DNA of 32,659 nt from an uncultured Capnocytophaga sp. (GCF_938029845.1 NZ_CALHGG010000036.1:1-32659), one strand, 5' to 3'; numbered from the stretch's first letter, positions 22,446-30,424 are shown. Notes: generated by a model not told the origin, from the sequence alone. Translations and numbers: made by a program.

Positions 22446-23141
22446 ATGAATATAAAAGTTTTCTCTGTATCTTTGTTATTCCTCTCTTTCCTACAGCCGC
22501 TTTTGGCACAGAAAGCGACCCGAATTGCCTATGTGGATATGAATTATATCTTGGCAAATATGGACGAATACAAGGTAGCTAGTGAACAATTGGCACAGAA
22601 GGTAGCCCAATGGGAAGGGGAGATCGCACAGAAGCAAGCTGAAATCAAGACCCGTCAGGAGAAGCTTGAAGCAGAAAAGCCATTGCTCACCCCTGAGACG
22701 ATTAAGGATAAGGAAGAGGAAATACAAGTACTTACCCAGAACCTAGAGGACTATAAGCAAAAACGCTTTGGTGCAGAGACAGGTGACTATATCACCCAGC
22801 GTTGGCGCCTTGTACAACCTATACAGGATCAAGTGTTCAATATCACTCAGGAGATTGCCAAGACTCGTAAGTTTGACTATATACTTACCTCCGAAGATGC
22901 TGCCGCTATCTATGCTGATGAGAAGAATGATATCAGCAAGGTAGTTCTCCGCTTACTCAAGCGTAAGGATAATGCTGAAGATAGGAACAAGGAGATAAGC
23001 ACCCTACTGAAGGAAAATCTTGACGTAGATTACAAGACAGAAAAACAACGCAAACAGGAAAAAGCCAAAAACGAAGCGCAAAAAGCAAAAAATGAAACTA
23101 AGACTCAGGCGCGAAAAGTAAGAAATGAAAGAGCAAGATAA
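22446..23141 (+). CDS. OmpH/Skp family periplasmic chaperone, first copy
   Basis: A 231-residue protein with a signal peptide (1-21, ending LLAQ), the OmpH start TRIAYVDMNYILANMDEYK, a long coiled coil (about 42-110) and the C-terminal strand segment FDYILTSEDAAAIYADEKNDIS that closes the Skp body domain. Skp trimers hold unfolded outer-membrane proteins in the periplasm on their way to BamA. The last 40 residues are a Lys/Arg/Glu-rich low-complexity tail with repeats of AKNE(A/T)(Q/K), an extension absent from E. coli Skp. The tandem with a second, shorter OmpH gene is common in Flavobacteriia, but the usual upstream bamA is not present. Confidence 0.9.
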   Translation: MNIKVFSVSLLFLSFLQPLLAQKATRIAYVDMNYILANMDEYKVASEQLAQKVAQWEGEIAQKQAEIKTRQEKLEAEKPLLTPETIKDKEEEIQVLTQNLEDYKQKRFGAETGDYITQRWRLVQPIQDQVFNITQEIAKTRKFDYILTSEDAAAIYADEKNDISKVVLRLLKRKDNAEDRNKEISTLLKENLDVDYKTEKQRKQEKAKNEAQKAKNETKTQARKVRNERAR

Positions 23142-23224
23142 ATTAAGTGAAAAATAAAAAGTGAATAGTGAAAAATACTACTTAATTATGTTCACTAACA
23201 ACTAATCACTAACAACTAAGAACT
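23142..23224. repeat. Simple-sequence spacer between the two ompH genes
   Basis: The gap is built of AAGTGAAAAATA/AGTGAATAGTGAAAAA-type units on the left and CACTAACAACTAA units (23193-23218) on the right, partly self-complementary. Similar units occur before gldB (30359-30420) and between tsaD and bshA. No promoter box is present, so the second ompH is likely co-transcribed. Confidence 0.7.
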
Positions 23225-23241
23225 ATTTTAAATATATAAAA

Positions 23242-23775
23242 ATGATAAGAAAAATTAGAAATTGGGTAATTACAGCAGCCTTTATCTTGGGTGGTACTAC
23301 TGTAGCTATGGCGCAAGTGAAGATAGCGCATATTGATTCTCAAAAGCTCCTCAAAGAAATGCCTGATATGAAAAAGGCACAAGCAGAGTTGCAAAAGGTA
23401 GAACAATCCTACACTAACGACATCCAAGCCTCAATTAAGGAATATCAGAAAAAATTGGAAGTTTTCCAACAAAAGGTAAACGCCCTTACTGAAGCACAGC
23501 TCAAAGAAAAACAAGCGGAACTTGAAAAAGAACAACGCAACCTTGAGACTATGCAAAATAATATCCGTCAAGCACAACAAACTGCTGCTGAGGAATACCA
23601 AAAGAAAAGCCAAGCCATCATAGAGCCTATCATGGAAAAGGCTAAAAAGGCGGTAGAAAAAGTAGCTAAAGCACAAGGCTTCCAATACGTATTGGATTCT
23701 GCCACTGGTGCAGGGGTAATTGTTGCTGACGGTAAAGACCTTTTCAATGACGTAAAGAAAGAATTAGGATTCTAA
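23242..23775 (+). CDS. OmpH/Skp family periplasmic chaperone, second copy
   Basis: A 177-residue protein with a signal peptide (1-24, ending VAMAQ), the OmpH motif VKIAHIDSQKLLKEMPDMKKAQ, a Gln/Glu/Lys-rich coiled coil (about 45-140), and the closing strands GFQYVLDSATGAGVIVADGKDL with the Flavobacteriia-typical end FNDVKKELGF. Its size is the normal Skp size, in contrast to the longer first copy. The role is holding outer-membrane clients in the periplasm, and the two copies may form separate or mixed trimers (inference). Transcription ends at the strong hairpin 59 bases downstream. Confidence 0.92.
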   Translation: MIRKIRNWVITAAFILGGTTVAMAQVKIAHIDSQKLLKEMPDMKKAQAELQKVEQSYTNDIQASIKEYQKKLEVFQQKVNALTEAQLKEKQAELEKEQRNLETMQNNIRQAQQTAAEEYQKKSQAIIEPIMEKAKKAVEKVAKAQGFQYVLDSATGAGVIVADGKDLFNDVKKELGF

Positions 23776-23833
23776 TTAATTGTCAATTATTAATCATTAA
23801 TGGTTAATTCCCATGATGATTAATTATGACTAT

Positions 23834-23869
23834 AAAAAGTGCTTACAGCCCAAGCTGTAAGCACTTTTT
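23834..23869. terminator. Terminator after the ompH pair, copy 1 of a duplicated hairpin
   Basis: A perfect 16-bp stem (23834-23849 with 23854-23869) with a CCAA loop, containing GTGCTTACAGC, and ending in T5. It is identical in stem core and loop to the hairpin at 25075-25110. A-rich and T-rich flanks would let it work in both directions. Confidence 0.9.
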
Positions 23870-23955
23870 CTTTGTAAAAACATGTCATTTGTAGGATGAA
23901 ATTTGCTTTTGGTATAGAAAGGGTTCGTTTTTAGCTTGGAGGATTGTTTTTTTTT

Positions 23956-23963
23956 TACCTTTG
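23956..23963 (+). promoter_or_regulatory. -7 box abutting the start of the outer-membrane protein gene
   Basis: TACCTTTG matches TAnnTTTG and ends only 5 bases before the ATG at 23969, so the mRNA would be leaderless or nearly so if this box is used. Confidence 0.6.
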
Positions 23964-23968
23964 CTCTT

Positions 23969-24904
23969 ATGAAAAAAGTAAGCACCTTTATAGCCCTACT
24001 CTTTGCAGTAGGAGTTTCGGCACAGATCAGTGTCAAGACTGAATATATCAGCAACTCGGAGTTCTACGATGCAGTTTCCAATGGTAATATAGGAGAAGGA
24101 TCAGCTATGATCTATTCTATAAATGGTTTGGCGCCTATCTCTATGCAAGCTCCTAAGGAAGAAGATCCTTATCAACGACCCACAGTATGGGGGGTATCGC
24201 TCGATGGTACTTTTGTACAGATGAGTAATCATAACTTTCCTATAGAGAAGGAACAACCCGCTCAAGTGATGAATCTTGCAGCAACGCTGCTTCATTTGCG
24301 CCCCTTGAAAGAACGTTGGTCTATGCTTATGGCACTTGGTGCGGGAAGTTATACCCCTGAGAACCGACTATCGGCTATTCATATAGGAGATAATGTAGTA
24401 GCCAATGGTGCTTTACTCTTTGTATGGCATTGGAAATCCAATCTTGAGTTAGGTGGGGGTGTTGCTCTGAATAACACCTTTGGTTACCCTATGCTGTTTC
24501 CTGCTCTCTATTTCAAATACAAGGGTGGTTTCTCAGACAAATTTACCATAGATGCCAGTCTGCTTAATGGAGGAAAAGTAGCTTTTGGCTATGACTATCA
24601 TGAAAATCTTAGCTTAAAATTAGTAGCCAATATGGGAGGTTATTCTGCATATCTCAGGCGTAATGACCAAAAAGAGATGTTCTCCTCACAGACTTTCTTT
24701 GTAGCCTTACAGCCAGAGTTTAAGATAGGCAAGCATGTCGCCATTCCAGTAGCTTTTGGAGGTAGTTTTATTCGTTCAGGTCGTTATAGAGCACGTACTC
24801 TTACAGCCATGTTCGAATCTGAAGCTAAGAGAGAGGATGGATCCACACGATCTAGTGTTTTCTTGCCAGCCTTATACTTTGCCGCAGGGATTACTATTAA
24901 ATAA
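23969..24904 (+). CDS. Predicted outer-membrane beta-barrel protein, DUF6268-like
   Basis: A 311-residue protein with a signal peptide (MKKVSTFIALLFAVGVSAQ). The mature part alternates amphipathic strands (WSMLMALGAGSYTP, NGALLFVWHWKSNLELGGGVALNN, LFPALYFKYKGGF, LSLKLVANMGGYSAYL, FLPALYFAAGITIK) as in outer-membrane barrels. The segment HLRPLKERWSMLMALGAG recalls the DUF6268 barrel family, which I offer with limited certainty. The ORF extends upstream to 23936, but the ATG at 23969 gives a normal signal peptide, while the upstream codons lie in the promoter. It is a single-gene unit bracketed by two copies of the same terminator. Confidence 0.75.
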   Translation: MKKVSTFIALLFAVGVSAQISVKTEYISNSEFYDAVSNGNIGEGSAMIYSINGLAPISMQAPKEEDPYQRPTVWGVSLDGTFVQMSNHNFPIEKEQPAQVMNLAATLLHLRPLKERWSMLMALGAGSYTPENRLSAIHIGDNVVANGALLFVWHWKSNLELGGGVALNNTFGYPMLFPALYFKYKGGFSDKFTIDASLLNGGKVAFGYDYHENLSLKLVANMGGYSAYLRRNDQKEMFSSQTFFVALQPEFKIGKHVAIPVAFGGSFIRSGRYRARTLTAMFESEAKREDGSTRSSVFLPALYFAAGITIK

Positions 24905-24909
24905 CGTAA

Positions 24910-25061
24910 GTTCGATATAATGTAAGTTCCCACTGATTTTTCAGATTTTCTATATCTATGTAATTGTATTGTTGCGATTTAGACAGATTTTTATAAGCCC
25001 AAAAGTCTTATTTATCTGTGGAATCTGTGGGAGAAAAAATATAATCTTGCTTATATCGAAC
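24910..25061. repeat. Inverted-repeat, MITE-like non-coding element
   Basis: Perfect 11-bp outer arms, GTTCGATATAA (24910-24920) and its inverse (25051-25061), enclose a second, imperfect inverted pair: CCCACTGATTTTTCAGAT (24929-24946) against AATCTGTGGAATCTGTGGG-type sequence (about 25014-25033). The whole can fold as one long stem. No ORF and no transposase are present. The inner motif belongs to a type of ATCTGTGG repeat known from gene gaps of Bacteroidota genomes (general knowledge). Confidence 0.65.
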
Positions 25062-25074
25062 ACACATTATAGAT

Positions 25075-25110
25075 AAAAGTGCTTACAGCCCAAGCTGTAA
25101 GCACTTTTTT
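25075..25110. terminator. Terminator after the barrel gene, copy 2 of the duplicated hairpin
   Basis: A 15-bp perfect stem (25075-25089 with 25094-25108), loop CCAA, and T-run to 25110. Stem and loop match 23834-23869 base for base apart from the outermost A/T pairs. It lies 170 bases after the barrel gene stop. Confidence 0.88.
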
Positions 25111-25275
25111 ATGATTAATGCTGTTCGTGGTAAAAAATATTCTAATCTTCTAAAAAACAATTAGTTGTATTTCTATAAGGGGCAATTTTGTTTAACATAT
25201 AGAGATTATCCATTAAAAAAGAGAGGGAATATTAAAATTTAAGATTTAAAACTTAAAAAAGTAAAATATTATTCG

Positions 25276-25283
25276 TACTTTTG
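25276..25283 (+). promoter_or_regulatory. -7 box of the LRR lipoprotein gene
   Basis: TACTTTTG matches TAnnTTTG, 26 bases before the ATG at 25310. The upstream sequence is A/T only, with no TTG at -33. Confidence 0.7.
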
Positions 25284-25309
25284 TGTGACTAATTCTATAA
25301 AATAAACAT

Positions 25310-26785
25310 ATGAAATTTAGCTTATCACTACCATTGATGTTAGGGGTGTTTATGGTTAATTGTAACAAGAATGAGGATATGTCTCAAAAGCAGCCCCTTC
25401 CACAACCTCCTTTGAAACAAGAAGTACAGACTATTCCTGCAACTTCTTACACGCTAAGTGAAGATGGGAAAACGCTTTATCAGTGGAAAGATCAAGCGGC
25501 AACAAGCATTGACTTTTCTGAGGATAAAGTGCTTAATAAGATTACTACTATTGCCCAAGAGGCTTTTAAAGGCAACAAAAAAATCACTAAAATAGTCTTG
25601 CCAACGACACTGACTACTATAGGAGAAAAGGCTTTTCAAGGCTGTACAGAACTAACCTCTGTTACAAGACCTGTCTCTATTACTCAAGGAAGATATAGAG
25701 GAGATTTCTTTGCTTCTGCCAATAAATCAATTCCAGCTAGTGTTGAAGAAGGGCTATTACTTCCTGAAGGAGTAATCAGCATAGGAGAGCATGCTTTTTC
25801 TTATTGTGGAAAGATAAAGAAGATTATACTCCCTAAGGGGGTAACTAAAATTCTCTCAGGAACATTCAGTCATTGTGAGACCTTAGAAGAGGTAATCCTT
25901 CCTGAGGGTTTTACACATATAGACCAAGAGGCTTTTGCTTCTTGTAAAAACCTTAAGAGTATTAATTTCCCTAATAGCCTTACTCATATAGGCAAGAATG
26001 CTTTTGAAGAAACTAAGTTAAGTGTTCTTATCTTACCTGATAGTGTTAAAAATATAGGGGAACTTGCTTTTTCAAATTGTATAGCTTTGACTTCTGTTAC
26101 TTTATCAAAAAGCCTTACGAGTATAGAGAATAATACATTTTTGGGGTGTACGGCACTCACTTCTGTTACTATTCCTAAAGGAATTACAAGTATAGGAGAA
26201 GGAGCTTTTGCTTACTGTTCAGCTTTGGGAGCCATCACGATTCCTAGTGGAGTTATAAGTATAGGAAAAGATGCTTTTCAAAGTACAGCTTTAACCTCTG
26301 TTACTCTTCCCGAAGGAATTGTAAGTATAAAAAAGGGAGCTTTCGGTTTCTGTAAGCAATTGACTTCTGTAACTCTTTCCAAGGGATTGACAGAGATAGC
26401 AGAGGAGGCTTTTATGGGTTGTACGGCTTTAACCTCTGTAACATTTCCTGATACTTTAACAAGTATAGGCGAAAGTGCTTTCAGTGGTTGCAAATCCATA
26501 AGCTCTATTGTTATTCCTTATCAAGTCACAAATATAGGAATGAGTGCTTTTGATGATTGTATTGCCTTAACTTCTGTAACGGTAAAGCCAACTACTCCTC
26601 CTAATATTCCTGATAATGAGTTTATTATCTTTAGTTATTGTAAAGGAAATCCTGATGGAGAAGGGTGTCATTGGGAAAGGCTTTCTGATGTTTTACGTAT
26701 TTATGTTCCTCAGGCAAGTGTAGAGGCTTATAAAAAAGCAAAGGGTTGGAGGCACTATGCAGAGAGAATAGCAGCAATACCTTAA
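25310..26785 (+). CDS. BspA-like leucine-rich repeat surface lipoprotein
   Basis: A 491-residue protein with a short signal peptide that probably ends in a lipobox (FMVNC, Cys18, with an unusual Asn before the Cys). A Pro/Gln-rich linker (25-42) is followed by about 14 LRR_5 (BspA/TpLRR-type) repeats of 22-23 residues from about residue 80 to 420, with the pattern (L/V/I)TSIGxxAFxxCxxLTSVTLPxx. It ends in IYVPQASVEAYKKAKGWRHYAERI, the usual C-terminal segment of these proteins. The family mediates binding to host matrix or other bacteria in oral and gut Bacteroidota. There is no C-terminal secretion domain, so lipid anchoring is the likely way to the surface. It is a single-gene unit facing the phosphate transporter gene. 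Confidence 0.9.
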   Translation: MKFSLSLPLMLGVFMVNCNKNEDMSQKQPLPQPPLKQEVQTIPATSYTLSEDGKTLYQWKDQAATSIDFSEDKVLNKITTIAQEAFKGNKKITKIVLPTTLTTIGEKAFQGCTELTSVTRPVSITQGRYRGDFFASANKSIPASVEEGLLLPEGVISIGEHAFSYCGKIKKIILPKGVTKILSGTFSHCETLEEVILPEGFTHIDQEAFASCKNLKSINFPNSLTHIGKNAFEETKLSVLILPDSVKNIGELAFSNCIALTSVTLSKSLTSIENNTFLGCTALTSVTIPKGITSIGEGAFAYCSALGAITIPSGVISIGKDAFQSTALTSVTLPEGIVSIKKGAFGFCKQLTSVTLSKGLTEIAEEAFMGCTALTSVTFPDTLTSIGESAFSGCKSISSIVIPYQVTNIGMSAFDDCIALTSVTVKPTTPPNIPDNEFIIFSYCKGNPDGEGCHWERLSDVLRIYVPQASVEAYKKAKGWRHYAERIAAIP

Positions 26786-26815
26786 GAGAAAAAGAACTGG
26801 GTATACTCTTGAAAT

Positions 26816-26853
26816 AAAAAGAGCTTACAGTTTTGTTACTGTAAGCTTTTTTT
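26816..26853. terminator. Bidirectional terminator between the LRR gene and the phosphate transporter gene
   Basis: AGCTTACAGT (26822-26831) pairs perfectly with 26838-26847 around a 6-base loop, with A-rich and T-rich flanks on both sides. It lies between convergent genes. The stem shares GCTTACAG with the duplicated terminators at 23834 and 25075. Confidence 0.88.
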
Positions 26854-26904
26854 AATAGTTGATGATTAATCCGAAAATGATATGATGTGGTCACCATCAC
26901 TATT

Positions 26905-29166
26905 CTAAATCTCCTTATACTGGTCTTTAAAGTTCTTAAAGAGGGTCATTAGGTTGATGATAGAGCGAATCAATACACGAGTTTCCAAGAGCAAACTGAA
27001 ATAGAGTTTGGTGTTCTTAGGACTGGATTCACTGGTACGAATATCACGTATCTGCTTTTCAATCAGTTCAGAAATCTCGTCCTTGATAGCGCTCACATCC
27101 TTGATAAGCTGGGTAGTGGAGTTCGAATACATGGACACATTGAGTATCTCAAGAATCTTCTGGAACTGTTGTTGCATCTTCTCGGAGATGTTCTTAAGAT
27201 TGCGTATATGGTTGTATTTGAGCTTCTTGTGATTGTTATCCACGTGAGTATAGCTCGTATCGGCTATAAAACTGATAGAGTTGGACATACTATGTAGGTA
27301 GTCCAAGATAAGGATATAGAACTTACTGGAGGTTACAGAACTATCATCAATGGAGCGGATAAAGTAATAGATATCACTTTTGAGATCTTCTATGTCGGAA
27401 GAGAGTGCTTTGGCGCGTTTCTTACAGCCTTTCAGTCCCTTGTGGTTCTCTACTGCTAGGTTATCAATAACCTCACGATACAGCTCATCAATCGTTTGTA
27501 CAGCCCCAGCAATATTCTGTGAGCTAAGCTTCATAATACCACTGATAGTGATAAGGTCTTCCTTATTGAAGCGTTTCTTTTGGGCTTCTTTTTCCTTACG
27601 TTGTTTTCTGCGGTAGGCTATGGCATTGCGTACAACCAAGTAACCTACAAGGAATATCATTGTGATAAGTCCGTATATTTCCCCATAGAAAAGAATCATA
27701 GAGATGATAAGCCCCATGACAAAGGCTGCTCCTGCAGTGATGAACCAACCACCAATAACATTGAACACGCCTGCTACACGGAATACAGCTGATTCTCTTC
27801 CCCAAGCTCTATCAGCCAGTGAGGTACCCATAGCTACCATGAAAGTTACATAAGTGGTGGAAAGAGGTAACTTAAAGGAGGTACCCACCGCAATAAGGCT
27901 ACTGGAGACCACCAAGTTGATTGCTGCACGGATTACATCGTAGGCAGGCTTATCCATGGTATTAGGGTCTTCTTCGGGTTTTTTGAAACGACTATCAATA
28001 TAAGCCAAGGTGCGCTTAGGAATAAGAGCTTCCACCATTGAGGTAATCCATACACTAAAGCGCACAATGCCACGAGAGAGACCTGTGGCCTCGAAACGCT
28101 CCTTACCGCCTCCTTGTTGGGAGAGTTTCATTTCGGTTTGCATCACATGGAGTGATTTTTTGGAGAACCAGAGGGTGAGTATCATCAGTGCTCCTGCGAT
28201 GACAAGGAAGAACTGAGGGGTTTGTACATTTTCTCTAAGGGCTTCCATAGTCATAGACTGCACAGGTGTCCCTGCTGCCTCCCATAATTGGAAGGAATCC
28301 CAAGCAGCAACGGGCACCCCTATAAAGTTCACCAAGTCATTGCCCGCAAAGGCCATGGCAAGGGCAAAGGTACCCGATAGGATCACCACCCGCCATATAC
28401 TTACCTTGCACCAATAAAGCAGCTGCCCTAAGAGGAAAAAGAGGACAAAGAAAATTCCTAAGAGTAGGCCTGTATGTTGGTCTATCCAGTCCAACTGCTC
28501 TTTGTGCATAAAGGAAAGGCCACTTAATCCTTTAATAACAAGGAAATAGCTCAAAGCTGTTAGGGCAATACCTCCAACAATGCCGCTAAAGTAGCGCATC
28601 CTTTTTTCAAAGTTGAAAGTGAAGATGATACGAGTGATAAACTGTACAAAAGATCCCACGACAAAGGCAATAAAGACGGAGACGAAGATGGCTGAAATCA
28701 CTTGTCCCACTTTACCTGTATTGATATATTCCCTGACCCCATCAATCACATGTAGGAGTCGGTCTTTTTCCTTGAGTTCCTTGACAAAAGCCACCCCTAC
28801 CGAGGCTCCTAAAAGCTCAAAGACGATAGATATGGTAGTGGAGGTAGGAAGTCCTATATTGTTGAAGAAGTCCAACAGGAGAATATCGGCCAGCATTACC
28901 GCAGCAAAGATTACCATCACCTCCTCAAAATAAAACATCTCGGGATTGAAAATACCTTTTTTAGCAATTTCCATCATTCCGTTGGAGAAGATAGCTCCTA
29001 TACCGACCCCTATACTTGCTACAATCATAATAGTGCGAAGTCGTGCTGCTTTGGAGCTAAAGGCCGAGTTGAGGAAGTTTACCGCATCGTTGCTTACTCC
29101 TACCACAAGGTCAAAGATAGCTAAAAGAAAGAGCGCAGAGAGGGTAAAAATATAAACCTGTTCCAT
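26905..29166 (-). CDS. PiT family inorganic phosphate transporter with C-terminal PhoU-like domain
   Basis: A 753-residue membrane protein. Two PiT signature copies are present: GVSNDAVNFLNSAF (23-36) in the N-terminal half and GNDLVNFIGVP (275-285) later, along with LPTSTT (106-111) and LPLSTTY, giving about ten helices. From about residue 545 on there are no more membrane helices but a charged helical region (KEDLITISGIMKLSSQNIAGAVQTIDELYREV and on), like the PhoU/DUF47 bundles usually encoded as a separate protein next to pit. The transporter is a low-affinity phosphate symporter in the inner membrane, and the fused domain may regulate it. It begins 34 bases after menC but has its own -7 box. 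Confidence 0.92.
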   Translation of the reverse strand: MEQVYIFTLSALFLLAIFDLVVGVSNDAVNFLNSAFSSKAARLRTIMIVASIGVGIGAIFSNGMMEIAKKGIFNPEMFYFEEVMVIFAAVMLADILLLDFFNNIGLPTSTTISIVFELLGASVGVAFVKELKEKDRLLHVIDGVREYINTGKVGQVISAIFVSVFIAFVVGSFVQFITRIIFTFNFEKRMRYFSGIVGGIALTALSYFLVIKGLSGLSFMHKEQLDWIDQHTGLLLGIFFVLFFLLGQLLYWCKVSIWRVVILSGTFALAMAFAGNDLVNFIGVPVAAWDSFQLWEAAGTPVQSMTMEALRENVQTPQFFLVIAGALMILTLWFSKKSLHVMQTEMKLSQQGGGKERFEATGLSRGIVRFSVWITSMVEALIPKRTLAYIDSRFKKPEEDPNTMDKPAYDVIRAAINLVVSSSLIAVGTSFKLPLSTTYVTFMVAMGTSLADRAWGRESAVFRVAGVFNVIGGWFITAGAAFVMGLIISMILFYGEIYGLITMIFLVGYLVVRNAIAYRRKQRKEKEAQKKRFNKEDLITISGIMKLSSQNIAGAVQTIDELYREVIDNLAVENHKGLKGCKKRAKALSSDIEDLKSDIYYFIRSIDDSSVTSSKFYILILDYLHSMSNSISFIADTSYTHVDNNHKKLKYNHIRNLKNISEKMQQQFQKILEILNVSMYSNSTTQLIKDVSAIKDEISELIEKQIRDIRTSESSPKNTKLYFSLLLETRVLIRSIINLMTLFKNFKDQYKEI

Positions 29167-29182
29167 CTTTTGTATTTTGGTG

Positions 29183-29190
29183 CAAATATA
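29183..29190 (-). promoter_or_regulatory. -7 box of the phosphate transporter gene
   Basis: The minus strand reads TATATTTG, matching TAnnTTTG, 16 bases before the ATG and within the 34-base gap after menC. The expected -33 position lies inside the menC 3' end without a clear TTG. Confidence 0.6.
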
Positions 29191-29200
29191 TTACATTTTT

Positions 29201-30214
29201 TTATTTTAGCCACCATAAGCCCCCATTTTTTACCTCCAAGGAACTAGGGAAATTATTCGTATAGAGACTGCCTGTACCCAACCCCTGTGGTAAAGGATTT
29301 TTTAGCGTATAGGTCCATTGAGCAATAGCTGAAAGCCCTACGTTGCCCTCAAGGGCAGAGGTAACCCACCAGCCGATACCCTGCTTCTCTGCCAAGTCAA
29401 TCCACTCTTCACTGGCCCTATACCCTCCTATAAGGGAAGGTTTTAGAATGATGTAGGCAGGACGGATCCACTGGAGGATTTCCTTTTTTCGCTCAGGACA
29501 AGCTACTCCTATGAGTTCCTCATCTAGGGCGATAGGTAGGGGAGACGCCTCACATAGGCGTGCCATTTGCTCATATTGCCCTGCGCGAATGGGTTGTTCT
29601 ATGGAGTGGATTTCTAGGTCGGAGAGTCGCTTGAGCTTCTCCAAAGCCTCAAGGGGAGAGAAAGCCCCATTGGCATCCACCCGAAGTTCTATATCCGACG
29701 GAGCGTATTCTTGGCGGATATTTTTAAGTAGCTGATATTCTGTTTCAAAATCTATGGCACCAATTTTCATCTTGATACAGTGGAACCCTTGGGAGAGTTT
29801 CTCTCGTATCTGCTGCTGCATGTAGTGCTTATCACCCATCCATATAAGACCATTGATAGGGATAGCGACTTGTCCTTCTGTAAAGGGAGAGGGGAAAAGA
29901 ACTCCTTCTTGTTTGGCCTCTAAGGAGAGGAAAGCCTGTTCCACTCCAAACTGGATAGAGGGGTAGCTCTTGAGCTGTTCCCAAAGAGCTTCCTTGCCTA
30001 AGGAGATGTGAGCGCAAGTCCATAGAAGTTTGCTACGCTCATAATCGGATATGTCATCTATGCTTAGACCAGGTAGCGGACTGCATTCACCTATGCCACG
30101 TCGTCCGTTGTGTTCTATGGTAAGTAGCCACGTAGGTTTCTCGGTTAGCACCCCACGTGAGGTACCCGCAGGTCGCTTGAACTGTAAGGTGTATTTCTGA
30201 AAAGTTGCTTTCAT
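29201..30214 (-). CDS. menC: o-Succinylbenzoate synthase (menaquinone synthesis)
   Basis: A 337-residue enolase-superfamily enzyme that dehydrates SHCHC to o-succinylbenzoate. The catalytic lysine pair is KMK (148-150), metal ligands are Asp180 (RVDANG), Glu206 (IEQP) and Asp231 (LDEE), and the second catalytic lysine is Lys258 in LKPSLIGG. TSALEGNVGLSAIAQW (285-300) is the form seen in OSBS enzymes, which favours MenC over dipeptide epimerase. Other men genes are not next to it. Menaquinone is the quinone that would feed the N2O branch encoded at the other end of the window. It is divergent from gldB. Confidence 0.88.
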   Translation of the reverse strand: MKATFQKYTLQFKRPAGTSRGVLTEKPTWLLTIEHNGRRGIGECSPLPGLSIDDISDYERSKLLWTCAHISLGKEALWEQLKSYPSIQFGVEQAFLSLEAKQEGVLFPSPFTEGQVAIPINGLIWMGDKHYMQQQIREKLSQGFHCIKMKIGAIDFETEYQLLKNIRQEYAPSDIELRVDANGAFSPLEALEKLKRLSDLEIHSIEQPIRAGQYEQMARLCEASPLPIALDEELIGVACPERKKEILQWIRPAYIILKPSLIGGYRASEEWIDLAEKQGIGWWVTSALEGNVGLSAIAQWTYTLKNPLPQGLGTGSLYTNNFPSSLEVKNGGLWWLK

Positions 30215-30235
30215 AATAGCTGATATAATCAGTTA

Positions 30236-30243
30236 CAAAAGTA
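30236..30243 (-). promoter_or_regulatory. -7 box of menC
   Basis: The minus strand reads TACTTTTG, matching TAnnTTTG, 21 bases before the menC ATG. No TTG is found at -33. Confidence 0.65.
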
Positions 30244-30339
30244 GTGATTTTCCTTAAAAAAATAAGGACTATGGAAAGGAATATTTTCTACAATACAAAT
30301 TTGTCTGTACAATCTATTTAGGATAAGATATTTTTTTAT

Positions 30340-30347
30340 TACCTTTG
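30340..30347 (+). promoter_or_regulatory. -7 box of the gldB-gldC unit
   Basis: TACCTTTG followed by GCAC matches TAnnTTTG and lies 77 bases before the gldB ATG, leaving a leader of about 70 bases made largely of repeat sequence. Confidence 0.65.
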
Positions 30348-30358
30348 CACTTGTATTA

Positions 30359-30420
30359 GTGAAAACTGAATAGTGGAAAGTGAAAAACACTATTCACTAA
30401 TCATTGTTTACTATTCACTT
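30359..30420. repeat. AGTGAAAA/ACTATTCACT repeat in the gldB leader
   Basis: GTGAA/AATAGTG units in the first half and inverted ACTATTCACTA units in the second half make a partly self-complementary leader just before gldB. It resembles the spacer between the two ompH genes. Confidence 0.65.
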
Positions 30421-30424
30421 ACAA

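Larger units (their letters stand above)
24905..25309. other. Gene-free gap with a palindromic element and a terminator
   Basis: About 400 bases without a credible ORF. From left to right they hold a 152-base inverted-repeat element (24910-25061), the second copy of the duplicated terminator (25075-25110), an AT-rich stretch with TTTAAAACTTAAAA-type repeats (25230-25262), and the -7 box of the LRR gene. Confidence 0.7.
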
